Shown: positions 35,359 to 47,163, counted from the stretch's first letter. The stretch is 64,000 nucleotides of DNA from Cryptomeria japonica (GCF_030272615.1 NC_081414.1:333981427-334045426), one strand, 5' to 3'. The notes: generated by a model from the letters alone, not told the origin. Numbers and translations: made by a program.

Positions 35359-37290
35359 TCATCGCCCTGGTCCCTGACTGAGGGACAGGAGCGATCTATC
35401 AACTTGGTCTTGATTCTCGTGCTTTGGACGTTTAAAATCTCCATCCTTACGTTGAAACTGGCGTTTTTGCAAGGGATTTCGAACTTGAGTGACTTGACTT
35501 TGAAAATGAATGTCCTTTAGATGTGATATCGCCCTAGTCCCTTGGTGAGGGACAGGAGCGAACCCTACGTTCTTACTTGAAATTCTTCGTTCTTGATTTT
35601 AACTCCTCGTTCATTACCTTCCAAACGACGTTTTAAACCCTTTGTAACTTTGCTTTGACATGATCTTCGAAGGATAACAAGTATTTTAGCAAATATCGCC
35701 CTGGTCCCTTGGTGAGGAACAGGAGCGATCCTGGTGTTTCTCTCCTTGATCTCGCTTCTTTAATCACCAATCCTCTTTATATGGCAAGCAATGACATAGT
35801 TTCTCCATTCCACGCTTGTTTCACTTGACTTCCACAAGGCATATAGATGTTTGGAGGATTATCGCCTTGGTCCCTTGGTGAGGGACAGGAGCGATCTCCA
35901 TGTTCTAGTCAAAACTCGCCATCTTTCAACCTTTGTTCTTCGTTCATTGCTTCCTAAATGATGTTTTTGATCTTGCCTATCCTTGCCTTGTCTTGATTTT
36001 GAAGGAAAATGAATGATTTAATGAAAATCGCTCTGGTCCTTGCCTGAAGGACAGGAGCAATATAGCTTCCTTGGCTCAATTGATAGTCATTTGACGTTTG
36101 AAACCTTTGTATATCATCTTCTTAAGATACCTTAGACTCTTTATCATCTTACATAACCTTGACTTAACGTGATCTTTTGAAGGATTTGGTCAATATGGTA
36201 AATATCGCTCTGGTCCCTGACTGAGGGACAGGAGCGAACTTCAATGTCCTGGGCTCATGCTTGCTTTTAACAACTTGCCATCACTTTCATCGTGTAAAAT
36301 GAAGTCCTTTGATCCTTCTTGGTCGCTTAATACTTGTTAAACTTTCAAAATCTAGGCCTTTATGAAAATTTCGCTCTTGTCCCTGCCTGAGGGACAGGAG
36401 CGAACTGGGTGTCTTGGTGTAATTCCTTCAACATTGGCGACTTTGGATACTTCGTTCTTCATTGAGATGCCTTAAAACATCCTCACCACCTTGTACTTCG
36501 TCTTGGAGTGTCTTGAACTTGGAGGAAAGGCAATATAACCATCATATCGCCCTGGTCCCTGACTGAGGGACAGGAGCGAACTTGCTCTTGTAGGCTTCAT
36601 CTCACTTTGCTAACTTAAAAAATTATCTTCAATGGTCTTGTAATGCTCCGTTTCACTCATCCATGCCTTGGAATTTGCTCTTACTTGGCAAGAAATTTGT
36701 CTAAGGCAAAAATCGCTCTGGTCCCTGACTGAGGGACAGGAGCGAACTTGGGCATTTGGGTCCCTTGTAGATGTTTGGTAATCTTCAATTTGTCTTCAAC
36801 GAGTTCAATTCACCTCCTTTCTTGCCTTCAAACATAAAACTTGCTTGATCTTTGTTTAAAACATGCCTTATGAAGAATTTCGCTCTGGTCCCTGGGAGAG
36901 GGACAGGAGCTACAATGGATTTCGCCCTGGTCCCTGACTGAGGGACAGGAGCGATCTTAGCATTCTGGTCCACTTTTCTTCATGTTTGTTCCTTCAAATT
37001 ATATTCATCTGGTAAAATGCACTCCCTTGGATCTCTCCAAATCATCAAGTTGTTAAAATCCTGCAAGGACGAGGTGATGTTTGATTTTAAGCTCCGGTCC
37101 TTCACTGAGGGACAGGAGCGATTTTGCTTCCTGAGGCATTTCTGTGTTCGTGAAATTCTTCAATTTATATTCAACGGAAAGATCACGCCTTTCTTTACTA
37201 CCTCCATTCGAAAAATCATCTTGATCCTGCAGAGATAGTAAGATTTTTGAAAACGAGCTCCGGTCCTTCACTGAGGGACAGGAGCGATTT
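35359..37290. repeat. U3 hairpin array B (13 units)
   Basis: Units start near 35363, 35530, 35697, 35862, 36028, 36206, 36370, 36546, 36713, 36881, 36921, 37090 and 37255, mostly 164-178 bp apart. The core is TCGCCCTGGTCCCT, a short loop, then AGGGACAGGAGCGA. The inner stem is GTCCC/GGGAC here, against GACCC/GGGTC in array A. The spacer sequences are unrelated to one another. Confidence 0.9.
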
Positions 37291-37731
37291 TGCTCCTACA
37301 AGCCAAAATATCATGATTTCACAAGTTTAATCACTTCACAAGGCAAAAACAAATCATTCCCCATGCCCAGGATCAAATATCAAAAAACTCAAAATTTGGT
37401 CAAAAATTACTCAATTGAATAAAATTCACATTTTCACCATCAACACTTAGACAAATTAAGACTCTGCACTCAAAATTCCAATTGAAAATAGACTATTCTG
37501 GCGAATTCATTCCATTCAAAATTGCATCCTACAAAAGGAAGCTTAAAAAGCTCTCAAGACTGACTGGACTCTGGCCTGAAAAGACAGTAACAGAAACCCT
37601 AAGGCTTGACCCTAAATCCAGACAACTGACAAACTACCAAAACCCTAAAAAGCAAAGCGAAAGGCGAGCAAAAACGAGCAAATGAGGGGGTCCCCATTTT
37701 AAATGGGGCGATGTGTGAAATGGTCACAACA

Positions 37732-39921
37732 GGTAGCCTTCCTTCTCTCTGTCACTTCCTAAGAATTTCCAACAAGGCCCTCTAAATCAATTACATCATC
37801 TTCATCTTCGATCACAATCACCCTCGTTAGCCTCTCCTTTAACCAATCTGGAATGGCGGACCTTGTTTCTCTAACTTGTATTTCTTTTGGCACTGATCCC
37901 TCTTCTCGGAGAGGAGATGTCACTTCGTTATCATTCTTGTCTTCATGTAGCTCATTGACTTGGGGAGATTGACTTGATGAACGTTGAGGTGCTTGCCTTT
38001 CTTCATGTTTATCATTCTAGACCATTGATTCCATAGATTCCTCAACTTCAAGTACCCTCTTCTCTTGTCCTTGACTTGTCCTTTTTTCATGTCGAGAAGA
38101 TGTGTCAGATGAGTGACCTCGATGGGCCTCTTGCTTCTTCTTGGAGGGTTCCCTTTTCTCAGGTCTTTCTTTCCTCTTCGCGCTTCTAGGATGAGGATTG
38201 CCTTCACTTACGCATCTAGGGTGTGGATTGTCTTCATTTGTGCTCCTAGGATGAGGATTGCCTTCGCTTGTGCTTGCTCCTCCTTCCCCTGGCCTTTCCT
38301 CCAAAGTAAAAGTCATCGATGTGTTTTGTTCTCTCAACTTTCAATGTTGTATATCCACCCATCTGCGAGTACAAGACAAAATCGGAGCCATCAAAGTTCT
38401 CAAGTCTGTAATCTCAGGTTCATTCCAATCTATTTTCACTGTTTTGTCCTCTCGGTCATAAGATGATTGGAGATGCCTACCACTGTCCTGGGCTTGATCG
38501 GCCACTCTGTAAACTTTGCATTTCCTGATGAGATCTAAAGGTAATCTGGAATGTATCTTTCTTTTCACCTCTAAATCACTTGAGAGATTCATCAAAAAGT
38601 CCTCTATCTGAAATTCGTGTTTGTACTTTCTACCAACTGTTTCTTCTATATATCCATAAGGATCAAAGTTCTCTCTCAAGGCAAAGAATGAAAATGAATA
38701 TAAGGCCAACTCTTTCTCTGCATCATCCATAGCTAGAGCATTAGGACATACCTCAACTGAATTCCCTAGTATGATAGGCACAGGAATCCCATTTCCATGC
38801 CTGTGTTTGAATGCCTTTGCATAAGCCACCAACTACCTAGTCACCTCCAGTAACACTATTCTGTCTGTCAGATATCTTGGCAGCATATATGGTGGTGAAG
38901 GACACCCATGAACTCTAATATATGTAAACTTCTGGAATTGGATAAACCAAGCACCATACCTCTTTACAAGCTCCTGTGCATCTTGAGATATCCGGTTGTG
39001 AATCCCACCTTGCAATGTCCTGGTGATGTTCATCGTGAAGGTATCATTAACTAACTTGTAGTTACTTCCAGGTGGATGATGCAAATGAACATAAGATTCA
39101 CAAACTCTGACTTCCCCGGGTCCTCTTCCGATCGCTCCTCTGTGAGGTAGTCCTGCATATTCAAAACTCCTGATCAAGGCATATATGATGTATGAGCTCA
39201 TTTGGAAGGACTTGGTAGCCTTCAGTCTTCTCAACTGCACGTCCAAGCAATGGCTAATAATTCTAGCCCAATGAATTGTTCCTTTTCCTTGAACTATCAC
39301 TTGGATGAAGTAGAACATCCACTTCTCAAAATAGAAGGCTTGAGGAGCCCTTGTAACTCGATTGAGTAAAGTTATCAAATCTCTGTACTCCTCCTGGAAG
39401 TCGATCCTATGTGGTGTGTTTGGAATCTTGCTCAGGCGAGGACGACTTTTGAGTAACCAATTCTTATTGATGATGCTTAAGCAGGTGTCTGGATCATCTT
39501 CGTACATGGATCTAGCTCCTTCCAAGCTTTTGTAAATCATATCTTTATGTTCTGGCAGATGGAGAGCTTCATTGATAGCCTCTTCTGAAAGGTAAGCCAA
39601 AGTGTTTCCTTCCTTGGACACGATTGATCTTGATTGCGGGTCATAATGGCGGGCACACTCGATCATCAGCTCAGGACACCGGACTGCTGGAGGGAAGCCG
39701 GCCGCCTTGATAATGCCACTTTCAATTATTCTCCTCGCGACAGGTGATGGCTTTCCAATGTAAGGGACCCCTCGAAACTTCTTCACACTGAAGTTTCCCA
39801 AGTTGGTATCTCCAATGTTGCTCCATTTTGACACGATCTTGGTCTCCAATTCTTCATTCTTTTGATCTTCCTTCATGAGGGCTGGACGACTAGTGGATGC
39901 TCCTGCCTTCGGGGTCGCCAT
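37732..39921 (-). pseudogene. ORF1 of the giant LTR (unknown function, transposon-associated)
   Basis: A single frame starts at the ATG at 39921 (MATPKAGASTSRPA), just after a leader-intron acceptor. It runs to the nested LTR at 37732 with in-frame stops at 38833-38835, 38341-38343, about 38017 and about 37758. Residues 1-360 form a globular domain containing FRGVPYIGKPSPVARR, YLSEEAINEALHLP, EYRDLITLLNRVT and FIQVIVQGKGTIHWARIISH. This pattern recalls the 'putative plant transposon protein' domain found near plant LTR elements; that link is from memory and tentative. A charged, low-complexity part follows, with short repeats (EGNPHPRS-like, about 38180-38290). It is not gag, protease, RT or integrase. 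It has its own TATA at 40373-40381. Confidence 0.65.
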
Positions 39922-39929
39922 CTTGATAC

Positions 39930-40103
39930 CTACACAACATTTCATAATGAGCAATATACCTTGCAACGTAGAAATATAGACTGGATTTAAATTTTAAATT
40001 TAGGAAACTTCATGATAAATCTTTGAATTATCATTTCCTAAATATAACTATGCAATTTGAAATTCAAAATTTCAAAATTTGAACATGGGAGATCTCGCCA
40101 TAC
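39930..40103 (-). other. Leader intron before ORF1
   Basis: On the minus strand a donor AAGAG/GTATGG at 40103 and an acceptor TTGTGTAG/G ending at 39930 bound 174 bp of AT-rich sequence. Equivalent donor and acceptor sites occur in the other giant LTRs (for example 54375-54605). The splice sites are predicted, not shown. Confidence 0.5.
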
Positions 40104-40372
40104 CTCTTCTTGAGAACTAACTCTAAAAAATGATGCAAAATTAAGAAATTCGCTAGGTAAAAATGAAGATCGAAGTCCTCTAGCAAAATGCGCCTCCTTT
40201 ATCAACTTCACCACCTTTGTCTTCAATGCCTTGAGGAAAATTCGCTCCACCTCTAGCCTCCAACAAAGTTCGCACTCCTTCTTAGACCAGATTTCGCACT
40301 CCTCCTTGCTTCTCCAAATCGCACTTGGATAGATGATTTAAATGATGGATTAGAATGCCTCAAAACACCTCT

Positions 40373-40465
40373 CTTATATAGGCGCTCACTATTGCAATTG
40401 CCCATAGGCCGACTTGGAAAATAGGCCAAAGAATAAATAAAATTTAAATAAAAGGAGAGGCCGAC
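40373..40465 (-). promoter_or_regulatory. Promoter of ORF1: TATA with two GCCGAC sites
   Basis: TATATAAG on the minus strand (40381-40373) with GCCGAC at 40408-40413 and 40460-40465, 52 bp apart. The nearer site lies about 27 bp upstream of TATA. The same geometry is seen at 35028-35117 and 49147-49238. Confidence 0.6.
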
Positions 40466-40712
40466 TTTGGCAAAAACATTAAAAAGACACCTTAAGCGCT
40501 TTGAATTTTAATTTAATAATAATTAATTTTAAATGCCTTTGTAATTGAAAATTTCGATTTTTTAAAGGCTTAAATTAATTATTAAATGATATGCGCCCTT
40601 ATTAAATGTCAATTTAATTTTTTTTAAATATTTTGGAGTTTTTAGCGAAATTGGCATTTAATGTGTCTTAGAGGACATTGGCGCCTAGGCATGGTAAAAT
40701 ATTGGTTTGTAA

Positions 40713-42354
40713 GAACCTCGCCTTGGTCCCTGGGAGAGGGACAGGAGCGCCCCTTCATTTTTGACCTTGTATTTCTTGCTTTTTACGTTAAAAATCCCCT
40801 CCTTGACGTTCAAAATGGCATTCTTGCTTGGAATCTTGAATTTAATTCATTCCTTCTTTGGAAGGAGTTTACTTTTAAACATTTTCGCCCTGGTCCCTTG
40901 GTGAGGGACAGGAGCGATTTTACCTTTTGTCCTTGGACTTTGTCTTTTCCAATCGCCAATTCATGTTGCAGGGCAATCAATGATCTTCCTTGTTCGTTCT
41001 ATGAATGTTCATCTTGCTTTCTTAAGACAAAATGAGTTCCTCTTAAGATTTTTGCCCTAGTCCTCCAGTGAAGGACAGGAGCGATTTTTGCATTTGTGCT
41101 TAAGATAGTTGATTTTTGGGGTTGATTCCTTGTTCATCGTCCTTCGAAAGACATTTTTGACTTTGCACAACCTTGCTTTGGCGTGGTCTTGGAAGGGAAT
41201 GATTGTTTTTATGAAAATTGCCTTGGTCCTTGTGTGAAGGACAAGAGCGCCTTTTAGTTCTTGGTACAAATCCTTGATCGTGTCATCTTTAAATCACTTT
41301 CTAAACGTAGAATATCACTCTGCCTTCCATCTTGAGTCTTTGAAACGAAAGTGGCATTCTAAAATTAGGCATACTTGAAGATTTCGCTCTGGTCCCTTGG
41401 TGAGGGACAGGAGCGCCCTAGCCATTTTTCATCCAGTTTTGTGGTCTTTGCAACTTTGTTCTTCCTTGAAGCATTTCAAATATCATCGCCATCTTGTGCC
41501 TTGGCCTGGATTCATCCAAATTTGGAGGGAAAGACTTGATGATGTGTTTTTCGCCCTGGTCCCTGGGTGAGGGACAGGAGTGCCTTGGCCATTATGGGCT
41601 CACTTGTGCTTTGCCAACATTCAAAATTATCTTCAACGGATTGATTACGCCTTCCTTCACTCATCTCAAACGTAAAACTTGCTTTTCCTTTGCCAAAAAC
41701 TTGTCTCTTGGGAAAATCGCTCTAGTCCCTGGGTGAGGGACAGGAGCTTCCTTTGAAAATCGCTTTGGTCCCTGGGTGAGGGACAGGAGCTTCCTTTGAA
41801 AATCGCTCTGGTCCCTTAGAGAGGGACAGGAGCGCCTACTGCAACTTGGGTTGATTTTCTCCTTTGTGAGTTATTCAAGTTATATTCAACGAGCAAAACA
41901 TACTTTCCTTGTCCTCCTCAAATCGCGAAATCACTTAAATCTTGCAAGGATAAGGCAAACTTGGAATTCAAGCTCCGGTCGTTCAGTGAGGGACAGGAGC
42001 GCCTTTATCTTTCTAGGCCAAAAGTTCAACCTTTCATTGCTAACGACTAAGTCTAGATACTCCATTATGCTCGTTTCATCCTTCATTGCGTCCTTGATGC
42101 TTCAGTTCGATCAACCAAGACCAAAAATGATCTAAATAAGCCATTTCGCCTTGGTCCTTCAGTGAAGGACAGGAGCGATTTTGCCTTAAACCTTAAAAAC
42201 TTGTCATTTTTGAGTCTTTAAAATCTTCAAAATCTTCAATTCACGTCCGATCATAGCCCCTGGCGACCCTACACAAAACGATTAAAACAAGTCAATAACC
42301 AAGATGCACCAAATATCATTTTCGCCTTGGTCCCTGGGAGAGGGACAGGAGCAA
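40713..42354. repeat. U3 hairpin array C (12 units)
   Basis: Units start near 40718, 40885, 41053, 41218, 41385, 41550, 41717, 41761, 41803, 41970, 42147 and 42323. The core is CGCCCTGGTCCCTGG, a loop, then GAGGGACAGGAGCG, with the GTCCC/GGGAC inner stem of array B. Most spacing is 165-177 bp, with one cluster of three at about 43 bp. Confidence 0.9.
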
Positions 42355-42826
42355 TTTTACCTCCATAAGCCAAAATATCCAAAATTTAGGTCTTCAGTCA
42401 CTTCACAAGGCATAATTAGGTCATTTCCAAGGCTAGGAATCGGTTATCAAGCCATCAAAAATTTGGTCAAAATTTACCTAGACAAAAATTATTGCACAAT
42501 TCCATCATTAAAATGCTAATACTTAGACAAAATTTGAATTTGCCCTCAAAACCCCTGACTGGACCTATCTTGAGACATACCTGACCTTCCTGTCAGGCTC
42601 ATCCTATTTCAAAAATTGCAATCCTCGGGAGGATGCTCAATAACCCTCAAAAACTTGACTAGACTCGGCTTGAAAATATCCAATAGAAACCCCTAAGGCT
42701 TAACCCTAGTCTAGACAACTCACTCACTTAATCAAAACCCTAAGAGCAGAGAGAAGAACAGGCGAAACAAAAGCAAAAAGAGGGGGTCCCCATTTTAATG
42801 GGGCGATGTGTGAAATGGTCACAACA

Positions 42827-43373
42827 GTACCTAACATGGCCTAGTAGCCGAGACCCATCTTGCATTTCTTAATTGCATTGTAGACTTAAGTGCATTCCCC
42901 TAAGTTGCACTTAAGGGGGGGTGTTGGTGTAAATAATTATTCATCTTGAATATTATTACACTTACTTAAGTTTACTTAGGAAATGCATTTCATAGTAGTT
43001 TGGGTATGAGACACTTGGGTGTTTGTGCCACATTGGGATAGTGTGTGTAGGATAATTTCCACCTTTTATGGTGTTGATCTTGTTTTTACACTCCACATTC
43101 AATGGGTGATCCACCTCATGTGGACTATTATATTGTTTCTCCTACCTACCCACACCTATTTCCTACCTACCCTTGTTTCCTATTGAGCCACATGTCATGT
43201 TTGTGTACTCACATATCCATATGCCTTGCCTATATAAGCAGGCTCATCTACATTGTATGTAATTTGAAACTATTGATCATTTTCTATTGATGAGAATACA
43301 GTTTATTCTTGTCCTATATTGTGTCTCTATTTTGTACATTTCATTGAGCTCTTGATCTTGGCAAAATCTCACA
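42827..43373 (+). mobile_element. Non-autonomous Copia element, right part with 3' LTR
   Basis: After the GTACC duplication the internal sequence resumes and reaches a polypurine tract (TTAAGGGGGGG, 42911-42921) directly before an LTR start TGTTGGTGTAAATAATT at 42922. The LTR has CTATATAAG near 43229 and ends near 43373 (AATCTCACA; end approximate). Its start resembles the LTR at 62496. Confidence 0.75.
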
Positions 43374-43420
43374 GAATGCAATCCTCAACCGCCAACTTGA
43401 ATTGGGCTAAGTAAAAGGTC

Positions 43421-44430
43421 ATTTCCATTGCTCCCTCTCAGGAGCGAAATTGACTTTTTTTGCTCCCTTTCAGGAGCGATTTTCACTTCCTTTGCTCCTC
43501 CTTAGCGATTTGGACTTCCTTTGCATATTTAAGGGCAATTTGATGAATGTCAACTAGTGCAACCTTGTTTTGATCATTAAAAGGATCAAATTCATCAAGT
43601 TCTTGGAGATTTTGACTAGGGAATGGAGAAAAGATGGCAAATTGAAGTGACTTCCTTTGCTCCACTTCGGGAGCGAAATTCACTTCCATTACTCCTCATT
43701 AGGAGCGAATTTCCCTTCCTTTGCTCCTTCATGAGAGTGAAGTTTCTTCTAAAGCCTACTTGAATGATAATTGGACACATTCACACACGCGGATAGCAAA
43801 ATCACAAGAGATAAGTTGATGAATGGAGGGTAAGTGGATGAAACCGAGCTAAGTGTCTAATTTGAAGAGACTTCCTTTGCTCCCCTTTAGGAGCGAAATT
43901 CACTTCCATTGCTCCTCAATTGGAGTGAATCACTCTTCCTTTGCTCTTTCATGAGAGCAAAGTCACCTCCAAGGCATCTATTAGGGTGATTTGATGAATT
44001 TTTACACATGGAGACTAAAAACCCTGAGGCATGATTGATAAAAAGTGACAAGCTGATAAAAAGGCAGCTAAGGGTAGGTTGAATGCTGATTTGAACTTCA
44101 CTTCCTTTGCTCCTCAATTGTAGCGAAGTTGATTTCCATTGCTCCATCTTAGGAGCAAAATTCCCTTCCTTTGCTCCTCAATTGTACCGAAGTTGATTTC
44201 CATTGCTCCATCTTAGGAGCAAAAATCACTTCCTTTGCCCCTTCTTGAGAGCGAAAATCACTTCCATTGCTCATCCACAAGAGCAAATTTCTTCCTTTGC
44301 CATCCAAGGAAGTTGATTGCACTTTATTGAGAGGTAAGTTGCATATGTCAAATTTAAGTGTTGGAGAACTTCCATTGATCCCTGTTAGGAGCAAAATTCC
44401 TTTCCTCCACTCCTTCTTATGAGCGATCTC
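43421..44430. repeat. Short-hairpin array F
   Basis: Units of about 25-33 bp read TTTGCTCC, a short loop, GGAGCGAAATT with many variants (43424, 43460, 43660, 43682, 43708, 43873, 43905, 43937, 44108, 44140, 44172, 44205, 44237, 44266 and others). They come in groups of three or more at about 30 bp spacing, with groups about 210-235 bp apart. The outer stem GCTCC/GGAGC is the same as in the long hairpins, and the inner GACCC stem is absent. Confidence 0.8.
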
Positions 44431-45142
44431 CCCCATAGATGCACCTATCAGACCTGCAACACAAAAAAAATCAGAGATCATGTCAAATTAAGAGAGTGTG
44501 TAAAAGTTATATATCATGTGTGTTGGATACCTATTTGTTTGTTTTGCGGGTGGCAAAGGAAGGAGATCAAAGGGGGCAAATTGTAGAAAGATCAGCTTAG
44601 TACTCCAAGGAGGAAATTTCTACATCAAGGTCAAGGTTTAGGATGCAAGGAAGATGTCTTCAAGAGGGAAGATTTCATCAGCAAGCACCAGGGTATCAAG
44701 GAAGGTGCTACACAAGAAGGATTTTGAGGTATTCAAGAACCCTCACCGCATCATAATGACATGAAGCAGGGAAAACTCCAAAGTATAAGGGAGAGATCAT
44801 ACAATCACCTCAAGGCAAGATAGGCAAGCAAGGGTAGAAGGTCAACAATACTTCCTATCATCATCACCACATTGAGCTAAAGGAATAATGTTGAGTATCA
44901 AGATATTATGCAATACTCATCCATGATGATGAATCACGTCTACAAGTGCAAGTTGAGGAGGCATCCCAGTCACTACTACACCAATCAGAGGAGAACCTAC
45001 ATCAGCATGCCTTGATTCAGTGAACCAAGCTCACCCATGGGGGCACAAACTCTAATATACCTACCCCCACTCAAACGCTCAAAAAAAACATGTGTCCGAG
45101 CATTGTAATTATTTCATTGGCCAAAATAAGGTTTGTTATAAC

Positions 45143-45230
45143 AAACCCTAATTAGGGTTTCATTGAAAAATCTTGGCCATTGATGGGGTTTGATCCTGGC
45201 CAATCATTGTAATGAGTTCTCTATATAAAG
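45143..45230 (+). promoter_or_regulatory. LTR promoter with palindromic telo-box
   Basis: AAACCCTAATTAGGGTTT at 45143-45160 and CTATATAAAG at 45221-45230, in plus orientation, match the other copies. Confidence 0.7.
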
Positions 45231-46095
45231 CTCAAGCTCTTTATTTGTAAAGGTTAATAGTTAGTAGCAGAGAATTAGTGAATAGGAGAAAGATAGAAAA
45301 TAGGATGTTAATAATAGTTAGAAGTTAGATTAGGAGAAGGAAGAATTGTTGTTAAGACTTGTAAATGGAGATACTTTTTCCATTGAGGTCATGGTGAAAT
45401 GTGTTATTTCAACAAGTCACATGGTTTCTACTTCTCATTTGCTTTCATGTTGAATAGATTGAATGAAGGAATTTGTTGAATGCATTTGTGTGAAATCCAT
45501 TTAGTCCATAACACTAGCCTCTTGTTGATTGTAAGTGTGCCTTGCATGTTCAACTAGAATTATATGAGCTTAACTTCAATTGCTATACGTCCATTGTTTA
45601 TGCATTAACTTGAATGGTAATCAATGTATGACGGTAATGATTTGAATATCTTTGAATTATACCTTAGATGATTGCACTAAGCTTGTGTCAGATTGTTTGA
45701 TTTGATGGTGATACCTTGCCTAGTAGGATTCCATCGAATCATTCACCCTTTTTTTTTGCATTCTAAGTCTTACAATAGAATTCCTCAACCTTTTCCCTTC
45801 TGCCCTTTTTTCAACTCAAGCTAGTTTAGGATAAAAAGCATCACAAGATTACAACATCACATGATCAAGTTCCAGCAATTCAAGCATTCATGTACAATGT
45901 AGGGCCCCTTGGAGTAACAACAATCACAACAACCAACTGTGCTTATCCACACGTCGTGACCCGACATTAGGAACCTTGGAGTTGTCTCATTTGATCGTGA
46001 AGCGTAGCATTTGAGAGACTTTGTTCAAGAGAGGATAAGATACTTTTAGGTATTTTAATCTGTGTTTGCATGTGCCTAACAAACACATCAACAGC

Positions 46096-47163
46096 GTCGT
46101 CCACCTAGACATGGACACTAAATCCACCCTCTGCAAGAATTTTCTTTAAACAGAAGAATCCTTGACCACCTTGATTTGGCACTCTCCTTGGTCTTGAGCG
46201 CTAGATTAGCATGCTGCAGGAATTTTGGTCATGGAGGAAAAATCCTCCATGACCCCATTTTGGCGCCCATTACTCATGCTTGGGCGCTATTTCAATGCTA
46301 TGGAGGAATTTGGGTGATGAAGAATTCCTCCATCACCAAGTTTTGGCGCTCTCCCTTGATGCTTGGGCGCCATTCACACCTTATGGAGGATTCTTGTGTT
46401 TGCCAATGAATTCCTTCATGTCCTCAATCTAGCGCTACCTTTCTAGATTTGCATGTTACTTTGCTATGGTAAGAATTTTCTTGGACTTTGCTAGACTTAG
46501 CAAATTCCTTCCCTTTTCAAGATTGGGGTGCCATGAAGTGATTTTCTCTGCAGATTTTTTGATCTTTTTCCACTTTAGGAAAGAAATTCACACTTAGTCA
46601 TTTTTTTATCAACTGCTTGATTTTTCAACTTTCCGGATTTAGCCATCGATTTTTAGAAATGTTCAATCTTTAGTGCCAAGACCCCTGCCTGTGAAGAACT
46701 TGCCAAAAAGAGACTTACTAAAATGAGTAAGTACTTCAAAATGTCAAAATTAGGCCAAATCAGGACAGGATGACACTTACTAAAAATAGTAAATTTGATT
46801 TTGGAAAAATAAAGACATTCGGGGAGGCAATGAAATCCCTAAAAAATAGGAACTTTCTAAAAATAGAAAGTTTCTCAGAATTTGCTAAAATTTCACTGTT
46901 AGGTTCCTTGAAGGGTCCTGATTCCAATGCAATGTTCAGTTTTCTCAAAACCCTAAGGAAAAGGCCCCAAATCTAAGTCTGAAGCGTGAAACCCTAAAAT
47001 AGACCAAACGAGTTCCAGACTTAGCCAAATTTGCTCAAACAACTTGCAGACTTGATCAAATTCACCCAAAACACTCGCAAACTGAGGAGACCAAAGAGAC
47101 TATTGCGAAAAGATCCAAAGAAACACAACCAAGAGACCAAGAGGACCTAAAAAGTAGGGGGTC
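46096..47163 (-). repeat. Minus-strand giant LTR start fragment, split by the inverted repeat
   Basis: Together with 56095-56135 this forms the beginning of a giant LTR on the minus strand. The start at 56135 (TATTGTGATG) runs into CCCCATTTGCAATGGG, is broken at GTC, and resumes at 47163 with CCCCCTACTTTTT. Its U3 has another hairpin type: a perfect inverted repeat GGTCATGGAGGA/TCCTCCATGACC at 46228-46255, and GCGCC/GGGCGC pairs nearby. It is cut at 46096 where the plus-strand LTR ends. Confidence 0.6.

Larger units (their letters stand above)
33083..37731 (-). mobile_element. Nested giant LTR, 4.65 kb, probable 5' LTR
   Basis: It starts at 37731 (TGTTGTGACC) and ends at 33083 (CGTCAACA) on the minus strand. 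It carries 13 hairpins, the internal TATA and GCCGAC pair, the leader intron with a small ORF, a telo-box and the second TATA. The flanks do not match (AATTC against GGTAG), and a PBS follows the end. It is therefore not a simple solo LTR insertion in ORF1. Confidence 0.8.
30750..42826 (-). mobile_element. Giant LTR unit with ORF1, 12.1 kb, TSD GTACC, containing a nested LTR
   Basis: On the minus strand it starts at 42826 (TGTTGTGACC) and ends at 30750 (CGTCAACA). GTACC occurs directly outside both ends (30745-30749, 42827-42831), and the Copia element it entered reads on from one side to the other. Inside, in minus order: hairpin array C, an internal TATA with GCCGAC sites, a leader intron, ORF1, a second LTR with PBS (33083-37731), the C-terminal part of ORF1, a telo-box, TATA and the LTR end. 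The simplest reading is a long LTR containing ORF1 that was itself hit by another copy, with a deletion at the inner junction. Confidence 0.7.
43374..46095 (+). repeat. Plus-strand giant LTR, 3' part, with short-hairpin array
   Basis: It ends at 46095 with CATCAACA in plus orientation, after a telo-box palindrome (45143-45160) and CTATATAAAG (45221-45230). The conserved block before the promoter (about 45000-45110) is also present. Its U3 carries short hairpins instead of the long type. The left side is cut by the Copia 3' LTR. Whether it is the other half of the LTR begun at 22321 is inference. Confidence 0.7.
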
